A stretch of 6,131 nucleotides of DNA from JBBSBL01 sp038251325. GTDB lineage: Bacteria; Actinomycetota; Thermoleophilia; Solirubrobacterales; Solirubrobacteraceae. Below, piece after piece: positions 1 through 5,518 of this stretch. The notes under the pieces are model-generated. The model did no database searches, was not told the DNA's origin, and saw only the letters and a list, made by a program, of their open reading frames with translations. Every line of letters starts with the position of its first letter. Position 1 is the first letter of the stretch. The stretch spans positions 1-6,131 of the forward strand of contig JBBSBL010000102.1 of NCBI GenBank assembly GCA_038251325.1, written 5' to 3'. The position numbers were made by a program, and so were the translations under genes.

Positions 1-954
1 CCGCGCGCCGGCCGACTCGCCGGGGGCGAACGGCATCGGGACCGGCGTGCTCCCCGGCGCCGGCTCGGCGAGACCGGACCCCTCGGGAGCGGCCGCGAAA
101 GGGTGGGCGCGGAGCGTCGCGACCACCGACTCCAGCGAGCCGGCGGCGCGGCCCAAGCCGTCACGGACGGCGTCCCGCACCTCGCCCTCCGCCAGCCCGG
201 CGCCGAGATGACGGATGGCCGCCAGCTCGCCGACGATCCGCTCGCCCAGGTCGAGCAGGCCGCGCCGCGCCGCGCCCGCCGGCGTCCCGGCCGTGGCACG
301 GCTGTCGGCGCGGGCCAGGGCGGCGTCGGCGGCGGCGATCGGCGCGGCGATCGGGGCCGAGGGCGCCGAGCCGAGCGGCCGCTGAGCGAACGCCGCCAGC
401 CCGGCGTAGGCCGACGCCAGCGCGCGTCGCTGGGGGCGATCGCCCTCGAGCGGCCAGGCCACCGCGGTGAGCCCCGTCTGCAGCAGTCCTCCGCCCAGCA
501 CGGCGAGGGCGCGCACCGCCGCGCCGGCGGCGTCGGTCGGGAACTCCGCCACGAGGATGAAGGCGAGCACGACGGACGCGCCGACGAGCCCGGCCGTCCG
601 GCCCAGCGCGACGAGCAGCCCACCGGCGAACGCCCACAGCGCCATGAGGACGATCGCCAGCCAATCGGTGCCGCCGGTCCACATGGCGACGAAGGTCGAC
701 CCCGCGCCGACCATCGCGGTGACGAGCATCGCCCGGGCCCGGGCCCGCGGCGGGTCGCCCAGCCCGGCGAACGCGGTGACCAGCGCGCCCGTGGCGATCG
801 ACAGCCCGGTCGGGATCTCGTCCGCCGCGACGCCCCACGCGAGCGGGGCGACGATCCCGACGGTGTTCAGCGCGGCGGTCGCCGGCTCGAGGCCCGAGCG
901 GTCGATCCGCAGGGCCGGCATGACGAGCCGGTGGAGGAGCGAGGCGTCCGGCAC
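1..954 (-). CDS. FUSC-family inner-membrane protein, N-terminal 318 residues (3' end outside window)
   Basis: This frame is open for 318 codons from GTG 954 to the window edge without a stop. An in-frame TAG at 969-967 limits the start to GTG 954 or ATG 921; I prefer 954 because a TANNNT box lies just upstream. A short amphipathic N-terminus is followed by about six hydrophobic segments, near residues 25-43, 47-65, 73-91, 98-117, 120-137 and 142-162. A soluble Ala/Arg-rich part follows (about 165-290), then a Pro-rich stretch at the edge. Six closely packed helices with a GLGDPP loop after helix 2 and an FAGGLLVALG-type helix 4 are characteristic of the FUSC/YccS/aromatic-acid-exporter superfamily. 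Members are usually longer, with a second membrane half or a cytoplasmic domain, so the rest should lie to the left. Substrate unknown; efflux of aromatic acids is family knowledge only. The gene is divergent from the cyclic-di-GMP gene. Confidence 0.72.
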   Translation of the reverse strand, partial: MPDASLLHRLVMPALRIDRSGLEPATAALNTVGIVAPLAWGVAADEIPTGLSIATGALVTAFAGLGDPPRARARAMLVTAMVGAGSTFVAMWTGGTDWLAIVLMALWAFAGGLLVALGRTAGLVGASVVLAFILVAEFPTDAAGAAVRALAVLGGGLLQTGLTAVAWPLEGDRPQRRALASAYAGLAAFAQRPLGSAPSAPIAAPIAAADAALARADSRATAGTPAGAARRGLLDLGERIVGELAAIRHLGAGLAEGEVRDAVRDGLGRAAGSLESVVATLRAHPFAAAPEGSGLAEPAPGSTPVPMPFAPGESAGAR

Positions 955-963
955 CGCGCGGCG

Positions 964-969
964 ACGCTA
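964..969 (-). promoter_or_regulatory. Candidate -10 box (TAGCGT) of the FUSC-type gene
   Basis: TAGCGT on the minus strand fits the actinobacterial TANNNT -10 consensus and ends 9 bases before GTG 954. No convincing -35 box is seen. The spacing implies a leader of at most a few bases. The TAG of this box is also the in-frame stop that closes the reading frame upstream. It is the weakest of the five such boxes in the window because its spacing is the longest. Confidence 0.4.
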
Positions 970-1003
970 CCAGCGCCCGCGGCCCGCGCCGACGGCTCAC
1001 GTC

Positions 1004-1020
1004 CGGCGCGCCGGGCGCCG
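1004..1020 (+). promoter_or_regulatory. GC-only hairpin abutting the assigned ATG of the GGDEF-HD-GYP gene
   Basis: CGGCGC (1004-1009) and GCGCCG (1015-1020) form a perfect six-pair stem around the loop GCCGG, and the assigned ATG 1021 follows at once. If it is part of the mRNA it would hinder ribosome loading at 1021, where no Shine-Dalgarno sequence exists. Short GC inverted repeats are common by chance in such a GC-rich sequence, so a role is only possible. The remaining divergent intergenic sequence (955-1003) shows no TANNNT box facing right. Confidence 0.22.
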
Positions 1021-3120
1021 ATGACGCGAGGAGTGCCGATCGGGCAGCCATCCGTGAGCGTCATCGGGGCCTCGCCGGCCGTGGCGTCGGCCCTCGTTCG
1101 ACCCAACCGCGTCGCCTCCGTGCTCGGCGGCGCCTTCGCCGTGCTCGCGCTCGGCGGCGTCGCGCTCCACGCCCTGCACGCGGCCGGCCGGCTGCCGGGC
1201 GGCGGGGCGTTCGTCTTCGACGAGCTCTACGTCGGCCTCTTCCTCCTCACCGCGGTCGCGTGCGCCCGGCGCGCGGCGATCGATGCGCGCCACCGGGCCG
1301 CGTGGGCGCTCGCGGCCGCCGGCGTGTTCCTGTGGGGCGCGGGCGAAGCCACCTACCGTCTGCTCGAGCCCGATCCCGCGGCGCCCTATCCACAGCTCAC
1401 GCAGGCGCTCCTGGCGCTCGCCTTCACGCTCGCGGCGGCGACGATCGTGCTGCTCTCCCGGCGCGGGATGCGCGGGCTCGACGCCGGAGTGCTGCTCGAC
1501 GGGCTGATCGGCGGGCTCGCCGTCGCGGCGCTCGCCGCGGTCCTGCTCTTCCCCCAGGGCGGCGCCCACGCCGGCTCCCAGGCCGGGCCCCCCGGGGTCT
1601 TCCTCCTCTTCGACCTGGCGATCCTCACCTACGTCGTCACCACGCTCGGGCTGACCGGGTGGCGCCCGGGGACGTGCTGGGGCTTCATGTGCGCGGGCAT
1701 CGTGATGAACACGGCGGGGAACGTCGCGCTCGTCCAGGCCTCCGCGGCCGGGACTTTCGAGCGCGGGACCCTCGTGGACACGCTCTACGTCGCCTCCGCG
1801 CTCCTGCTCGGCGCCGCGACGTGGTGGCCGATGCCGGCGCGCTCCGCGCGTGCGCGCGACGACCGGACGCGGACCCTCCTCGCCCCGTCGCTCTTCTCGC
1901 TGTGCTCGCTCGCGGTGCTCCTCGGCGCGGCGATCGCTCCGGGGACGGTCGGGCCCGTCGCCGCCGCCTTCGCCGCGGCGACGATCGTCGCGCTCATGGT
2001 CCGCTCCACCGTGGCGGTGCGCGAGAGTCGCGCCCTCCTCGCCGCGAGCCGCGAGGAGGCGCTGACCGACGGGCTGACCGGGCTGGCGAACCGTCGCGCC
2101 CTGATGCGCGCGCTCGAGCAGCGGCTCGCCGGCGCCGAGCCCTGGACGCTCGCGATGTACGACCTCGACGGCTTCAAGCACTACAACGACCTCTTCGGCC
2201 ACCCGGCCGGCGACGCGCTGCTCCACCGTCTCGCCCGCCGCTTCGCCGCGACGCTCGGCGACGCGGGCACCTATCGGATGGGCGGGGACGAGTTCTGCGC
2301 GCTCGTCCCGGGCGACCGCGACGCCTCGGCGCGCGCGGTGGCCGCGGGCGCCGCCGCCCTGGCCGAGAGCGGGGACGGCTTCGCGGTGACGAGCAGCCAC
2401 GGCGCGGTCGAGCTCGGGGCCGAGGCGATGACCGGAGCCGAGGCGCTGCAGGCGGCGGACCGCCGCCTCTACGCGAACAAGGACGACCGGCGCGCCTCCG
2501 CCCACCAGCAGTCGCGCGCGGTGCTGCTGCAGATCCTCACCGAGCGGGCGCCCGACCTCACCGAGCACCAGGACCAGGTGGCCGGCCTCGCCGACGCGGT
2601 GGGCCGACGCCTCGGCCTCGATCCCGACGAGCGCCGCGTGCTCGCCCGGGCGGCGGAGCTGCACGACGTCGGGAAGATCGCGGTGCCCGACGCCGTCCTG
2701 CACAAGCCCGGGCCGCTGAGCGCCGAGGAGATCGCGTTCATCCGCCAGCACACGATCGTCGGCGAGCGCATCCTCCAGGCCGCGCCGGCCCTGGCTCCGG
2801 TCGCGCGCCTCGTGCGCTCGAGCCACGAGCGCTGGGACGGCGGCGGCTACCCCGACGGGCTTGCCGGAGAGGAGATCCCGCTCGGCGCGCGCATCATCCT
2901 GGCCTGCGACGCCTACTCGGCGATGATCGCGCACCGGCCGTACAGCGCGCCGCTCCCGCCCGAGCAGGCCGAGGCCGAGCTGCGCCGCTGCGCCGGGCGA
3001 CACTTCGACCCGCGGGTCGTCGACGCGCTGCGCGCCGAGCTTGCGGCGCGACGCGAGCCGGCTACCGCGGCGGCCGCCGTCCCTTCGCTCGCCGAGCATC
3101 GCGCCCGGCGCGCGGGCTGA
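1021..3120 (+). CDS. Membrane-bound GGDEF-HD-GYP protein (putative bifunctional cyclic-di-GMP synthase/hydrolase)
   Basis: This 699-residue protein starts with eight to ten hydrophobic helices (about residues 32-326) that match no sensor domain I can name. A GGDEF domain follows (about 345-490) with DGLTGLANRR at 350, DLDGFK at 381-386, N389, D398 and an intact GGDEF at 421-425, as expected of an active diguanylate cyclase that joins two GTP into cyclic-di-GMP. The I-site RxxD normally five residues before GGDEF is absent (LGDA there). An HD-GYP phosphodiesterase domain follows (about 505-690): H516, H548-D549, H577, SSHERWDGGGYP (600-611) and D630. The usual HHE is SHE (S601-H602). Both output domains would lie in the cytoplasm. 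The start is uncertain: ATG 1021 lacks a ribosome-binding site, GTG 1033 and GTG 1054 are in-frame alternatives, and a GAGGAG sits inside the frame at 1028-1033. The open frame continues upstream of 1021 only as antisense to the FUSC-type gene. Which activity dominates in vivo cannot be read from sequence. Confidence 0.93.
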   Translation: MTRGVPIGQPSVSVIGASPAVASALVRPNRVASVLGGAFAVLALGGVALHALHAAGRLPGGGAFVFDELYVGLFLLTAVACARRAAIDARHRAAWALAAAGVFLWGAGEATYRLLEPDPAAPYPQLTQALLALAFTLAAATIVLLSRRGMRGLDAGVLLDGLIGGLAVAALAAVLLFPQGGAHAGSQAGPPGVFLLFDLAILTYVVTTLGLTGWRPGTCWGFMCAGIVMNTAGNVALVQASAAGTFERGTLVDTLYVASALLLGAATWWPMPARSARARDDRTRTLLAPSLFSLCSLAVLLGAAIAPGTVGPVAAAFAAATIVALMVRSTVAVRESRALLAASREEALTDGLTGLANRRALMRALEQRLAGAEPWTLAMYDLDGFKHYNDLFGHPAGDALLHRLARRFAATLGDAGTYRMGGDEFCALVPGDRDASARAVAAGAAALAESGDGFAVTSSHGAVELGAEAMTGAEALQAADRRLYANKDDRRASAHQQSRAVLLQILTERAPDLTEHQDQVAGLADAVGRRLGLDPDERRVLARAAELHDVGKIAVPDAVLHKPGPLSAEEIAFIRQHTIVGERILQAAPALAPVARLVRSSHERWDGGGYPDGLAGEEIPLGARIILACDAYSAMIAHRPYSAPLPPEQAEAELRRCAGRHFDPRVVDALRAELAARREPATAAAAVPSLAEHRARRAG

Positions 3121-3132
3121 GCGTTCAGTCCC
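3114..3132. terminator. Small inverted repeat spanning the two convergent stop codons (possible bidirectional terminator)
   Basis: GGGCTGA (3114-3120) pairs with TCAGTCCC (3125-3132) around the loop GCGT, with one bulged T. The two arms contain the TGA of the GGDEF-HD-GYP gene on the plus strand and the TGA of the epoxide hydrolase on the minus strand. The genes are only 4 bases apart, so any terminator must overlap coding sequence. The stem is short and no T-run follows on either strand, so classical intrinsic termination is not well supported. Confidence 0.3.
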
Positions 3133-4009
3133 CGAGCGCGTCGAGGAAGCCGAGCAGCGCGGCGTTGACCTCGGCCGGGCGCTCCTGCTGGACCCAGTGG
3201 CCGGCGCCCGGGACGGTGACCGTCTCGCGCAGATCGGTGACGAGGCCGGTCATCACCGCCGGCGGCATCCACTGGGCGACCGGATCGCGCTCACCGGTGA
3301 GGAACATCGCCGGGACGTCGATCGTGGGCGGCGCGTCGGCGGTGAGCTCCCAGTTGCGGTCGAGGTTGCGGTACCAGCGCAGGGGGTTCTCGAACCCGGT
3401 GCGCTCGAAGGAGTCGACGTAGACCTGGAGGTCGGCGTCGGTCATGAAGGCCGGTGTGGGCGGGTGATCGCCCTCCTCCGCCGCCCACTCCGCGTTCCAC
3501 ACCTTCGTGGTGGCGAGGGTGCGCCGCACGTCCTTGGCCAACGCGGCCGGCGTGCCGGGCTCGGCCATCCAGAGGAAGTAGAAGTCCTCGCCGAGGTGCT
3601 CGCGGAAGAGCGCGGCCGGGGCCGAGGGCGGCCGGGGCGTGGCGGGGACGCTGAGGCCGACCACTCCGCGAACCCGCTCTGGATGCAGGCGCGCGGCGCT
3701 CCAGGCGGCGACGGCGCCCCAGTCGTGGCCGACGACCACCGCGCGCTCCTCGCCGAGCGCGGTGATGGCGCCCGCGATGTCGCCGGCCAGCGCGACGACG
3801 TCGTAGGCGTCGTCCTCGTCGGGCGCCGAGGAGAGCCCGTAGCCGCGCATGTCCAGCGCGACGGCGCGGTAGCCCCCGGCGGCGAGCGCCGGGAGCTGGT
3901 GGCGCCAGGACCACCACAGCTCGGGGAACCCGTGGCACATGAGCACGAGCGGGCCGTCGCCGGCCTCGGCCGCGTGGAGCTCGATCCCGTCGCCGACGTC
4001 GAGGCGCAT
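3125..4009 (-). CDS. Alpha/beta hydrolase, soluble epoxide hydrolase type
   Basis: This 294-residue cytoplasmic enzyme has a full epoxide-hydrolase motif set. HGFPE (H26-E30) is the oxyanion loop. GHDWG places the nucleophile at D96, which would attack the epoxide and form an ester. GERDP gives the likely acid D242, and GAGHW gives the base H271. The cap carries the two tyrosines that activate the epoxide oxygen: Y144, in a context ending EPG as in mammalian soluble epoxide hydrolase, and Y213 in WYRNLDRNW. Length is normal for a bacterial single-domain member. ATG 4009 is chosen because homology-like sequence begins there and a TAGGGT box lies 8 bases upstream; the frame stays open further upstream, but only across the reductase gene. 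It is the last gene of the leftward row, 26 bases after the reductase. The substrate is unknown. Haloalkane or fluoroacetate dehalogenase activity is less likely given the paired tyrosines. Confidence 0.92.
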   Translation of the reverse strand: MRLDVGDGIELHAAEAGDGPLVLMCHGFPELWWSWRHQLPALAAGGYRAVALDMRGYGLSSAPDEDDAYDVVALAGDIAGAITALGEERAVVVGHDWGAVAAWSAARLHPERVRGVVGLSVPATPRPPSAPAALFREHLGEDFYFLWMAEPGTPAALAKDVRRTLATTKVWNAEWAAEEGDHPPTPAFMTDADLQVYVDSFERTGFENPLRWYRNLDRNWELTADAPPTIDVPAMFLTGERDPVAQWMPPAVMTGLVTDLRETVTVPGAGHWVQQERPAEVNAALLGFLDALGD

Positions 4010-4017
4010 TGGCCGCG

Positions 4018-4023
4018 ACCCTA
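4018..4023 (-). promoter_or_regulatory. Candidate -10 box (TAGGGT) of the epoxide hydrolase gene
   Basis: TAGGGT on the minus strand lies in the 26-base gap after the reductase stop codon and ends 8 bases before ATG 4009. It matches TANNNT, while a clear -35 box is absent. If used, the mRNA would begin within a couple of bases of the start codon, giving this gene expression independent of the reductase upstream. Confidence 0.45.
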
Positions 4024-4035
4024 CCGGCTCGCAGC

Positions 4036-5019
4036 TCAGCGGCCGACGAGCCGCATGCCGAGCGCGTCGTAGCGATCGCCGGCGGGCTGGGGAAGCGCGG
4101 CGGTGATCGCCGCCCGCTCGGCGTCGCTCAGCTCGAGATCGGCCGCGGCGACGTTCTCCTCGAGGTAGCGCACGCGCTTGGTGCCCGGGATCGGCACGAC
4201 GTGCTCGCCCTGGGCCAGCACCCACGCCAGGGCGAGCTGGGAGGCGGAGACCCCCCGCTCCTCCGCCAGCCCGCGCACGACCTCGGCGAGCGCCAGGTTG
4301 CGGTCGAAGTTCTCGCCCTGGAAGCGCGGCGAATGGCGGCGGAAGTCGTCGGGGTCGAGGTCGTCGAGCGAGCGGATCTCGCCCGAGAGGAAGCCGCGCC
4401 CGAGCGGCGAGTAGGGCACGAGGCCGATGCCGAGCTCGGTCAGCGTGGGGATGACCTCGTCCTCGATGTCCCGCGACCACAGCGAGTACTCGCTCTGCAC
4501 CGCGGTGATCGGGTGTACGACGTGCGCGCGACGGATCGTGTCGGCGCCGGCCTCGCTGAGCCCGAGGTGACGCACCTTGCCCTCGGCGACGAGCTCGGCC
4601 ATCGCGCCGACGGTCTCCTCGATGGGCGTGTCCGGCGCGACCCGGTGCTGGTAGTAGAGGTCGACGTGGTCGGTGCCCAGGCGGCGCAGCGAGGCCTCGA
4701 TGCAGGCCCGGACGTACTCTGGCCGCCCGTCGACGCCGCGCCTGGTCGGGTCGCCGGGGTCGCGGACGATGCCGAACTTCGTGGCGAGGAAGACCTCGTC
4801 GCGGCGGTCGGCGATCGCGCGGCCGACGAGCCGTTCGTTCTCCTCGGGGCCGTAGACGTCGGCGGTGTCGAGCAGCGTGACCCCGAGGTCGAGCGCCCGG
4901 TGGATCGTGCGGATCGACTCCGCCTCGTCAGTCTCACCGTAGAACTCCGACATCCCCATGCAGCCGAGCCCGAGGGCGGAGACGGCGGGACCGGACGGGC
5001 CGAGCGTGCGTTCGCGCAT
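4036..5019 (-). CDS. Aldo/keto reductase (AKR13-like)
   Basis: This 327-residue protein has normal length for the NADPH-dependent aldo/keto reductases, soluble TIM-barrel enzymes that reduce aldehydes and ketones to alcohols. The N-terminal GLGCMGMSEFYG signature resembles the AKR13 group (plant auxin-induced PCNT115-like proteins and bacterial relatives). The catalytic tetrad is complete: D51 and Y56 in DTADVYG, K81 in ATKFG and H125 in YYQHRV. A cofactor phosphate-binding stretch, IPGTKRVRYLEEN, lies near residues 277-289, with K281. The ATG at 5019 begins the conserved MRERTLGPSGPAVSALGLG start and has TACGGT 6 bases upstream. It follows the split-barrel oxidoreductase by 32 bases and precedes the epoxide hydrolase by 26 bases on the same strand. 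The true substrate is unknown; these enzymes are broad in specificity. No truncation or odd residue is seen. Confidence 0.95.
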   Translation of the reverse strand: MRERTLGPSGPAVSALGLGCMGMSEFYGETDEAESIRTIHRALDLGVTLLDTADVYGPEENERLVGRAIADRRDEVFLATKFGIVRDPGDPTRRGVDGRPEYVRACIEASLRRLGTDHVDLYYQHRVAPDTPIEETVGAMAELVAEGKVRHLGLSEAGADTIRRAHVVHPITAVQSEYSLWSRDIEDEVIPTLTELGIGLVPYSPLGRGFLSGEIRSLDDLDPDDFRRHSPRFQGENFDRNLALAEVVRGLAEERGVSASQLALAWVLAQGEHVVPIPGTKRVRYLEENVAAADLELSDAERAAITAALPQPAGDRYDALGMRLVGR

Positions 5020-5025
5020 CGCGGG

Positions 5026-5031
5026 ACCGTA
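5026..5031 (-). promoter_or_regulatory. Candidate -10 box (TACGGT) of the aldo/keto reductase gene
   Basis: TACGGT on the minus strand ends 6 bases before ATG 5019, which would place the transcript start on the start codon itself. It lies in the 32-base gap after the split-barrel oxidoreductase. No Shine-Dalgarno sequence is present between this box and the ATG, which agrees with leaderless translation. No convincing -35 is seen. Confidence 0.5.
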
Positions 5032-5051
5032 GCGCGCGATTGCCCGGGCGC

Positions 5052-5459
5052 TCAGGCCTGCGGATCGGTGAACGGCAGCTCCATGAGCGCCGCCCGCTCC
5101 GGCTCGATCCGGAACACGATCCCCGAGCGCATCGGGAACGGCGCGCCGGTGTATCGCATCGCGAGCCGGTCGATGATCTCCAGCGCCGCGTCCCCCTCCA
5201 CGGTCGCGACCACCCGGCCGCGCAGCCGCGCTGTCCGGTAGGGGTTATCGCGATCGACGATCGAGATCGCCACCCGCGGGTCGCGCGCGAGGTTGCGCGC
5301 CTTCTGCGAGGTCGTCTGGGTGAAGAAGACGACATGCTCGCCCTCGAGCCCCACCCAGACCGCCACGCTGTGCGGGGCTCCGTCGGGCATGAGCGTCGCC
5401 ACATGGCCGAAGTTCCGCCCGGTGAGCAGGCCCCGCACGTCGTCGTCGAGGACCGCCAT
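5052..5459 (-). CDS. PPOX/split-barrel family oxidoreductase, probably F420-dependent
   Basis: This 135-residue protein is a single small split-barrel domain of the pyridoxamine-phosphate-oxidase-like superfamily, and its length is typical. The N-terminal ATLMPDGAPHSVAVWV strand pair, the VVFFTQTTSQKARNLARDP segment (K53 and R55 near the cofactor phosphate, DPRVAIS after it) and the DNPYRTARLRGRV strand are the pattern of the actinobacterial PPOX-class F420-dependent reductases (FDOR-B, Rv1155-like). Members bind F420, FMN or heme-related cofactors and usually act as dimers; the cofactor here is inferred, not proven. It is the first gene of the leftward row and is divergent from the right-hand alpha/beta hydrolase across 59 bases. 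TAGGAT lies 7 bases before ATG 5459. The substrate is unknown, and pyridoxamine phosphate oxidation is unlikely for this short form. Confidence 0.9.
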   Translation of the reverse strand: MAVLDDDVRGLLTGRNFGHVATLMPDGAPHSVAVWVGLEGEHVVFFTQTTSQKARNLARDPRVAISIVDRDNPYRTARLRGRVVATVEGDAALEIIDRLAMRYTGAPFPMRSGIVFRIEPERAALMELPFTDPQA

Positions 5460-5466
5460 CCTCGCG

Positions 5467-5472
5467 ATCCTA
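5467..5472 (-). promoter_or_regulatory. Candidate -10 box (TAGGAT) of the split-barrel oxidoreductase gene
   Basis: TAGGAT on the minus strand ends 7 bases before ATG 5459 and fits TANNNT well. The AGGA within it could instead act as a Shine-Dalgarno sequence, 8 bases before the ATG, if transcription starts further upstream, so the two readings compete. Its -35 zone would overlap that of the opposite promoter at 5507-5512. Confidence 0.5.
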
Positions 5473-5506
5473 CCCGCCCCGCCGCCGCCCGAATCCGACG
5501 CCCGCC

Positions 5507-5512
5507 TATCCT
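5507..5512 (+). promoter_or_regulatory. Candidate -10 box (TATCCT) of the right-hand alpha/beta hydrolase gene
   Basis: TATCCT on the plus strand is followed by CGGGGG and then ATG 5519, a 6-base spacing that puts the expected transcript start on the ATG. The G-run touches the start codon and is too close to serve as a good ribosome-binding site. No TTGACA-like -35 is visible about 17 bases upstream. Confidence 0.5.
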
Positions 5513-5518
5513 CGGGGG

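Noticed and set aside
731..750. CCCGGG-rich tandem and palindromic stretch
   Set aside because: It encodes an Arg/Ala alternation in the loop after helix 2 of the FUSC-type protein, so it is explained by coding and composition.
103..1020. Upstream extension of the GGDEF-HD-GYP reading frame to an ATG at 103 (1005 residues)
   Set aside because: The extra 306 residues are Arg/Gly/Asp-rich, low in complexity and lie antisense to a convincing membrane-protein frame on the minus strand.
467..1024. Plus-strand 185-residue frame
   Set aside because: It is antisense to the FUSC-type gene and its Ser/Ala/Pro/Arg composition is typical of a frame kept open by high GC.
1028..1041. GAGGAG followed by five bases and an in-frame ATC at 1039 as a possible non-canonical start
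   Set aside because: The spacing is ideal, but ATC is a very rare start codon and nothing else supports it; chance is likelier.
161..1051. Minus-strand 296-residue frame
   Set aside because: It overlaps the FUSC-type gene in another frame and reads as Arg/Gly/Ala-rich text with no domain; the frame open from 954 to the edge has clear membrane helices.
997..3099. Minus-strand 700-residue frame covering the whole GGDEF-HD-GYP gene
   Set aside because: Its length is striking, but it is Arg/Glu/Gly-rich without any recognisable motif, as expected opposite a gene with G/C in third positions.
3041..4072. Plus-strand 343-residue frame opposite the epoxide hydrolase
   Set aside because: Antisense to a gene with a full catalytic motif set; no motif of its own.
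4010..4480. N-terminal extension of the epoxide hydrolase
   Set aside because: The extension lies within the reductase gene and has no fold signal; the hydrolase starts normally at 4009, with a TANNNT box before it.
4009..5241. Plus-strand 410-residue frame opposite the aldo/keto reductase
   Set aside because: Composition-driven antisense frame; the minus-strand reductase is certain.
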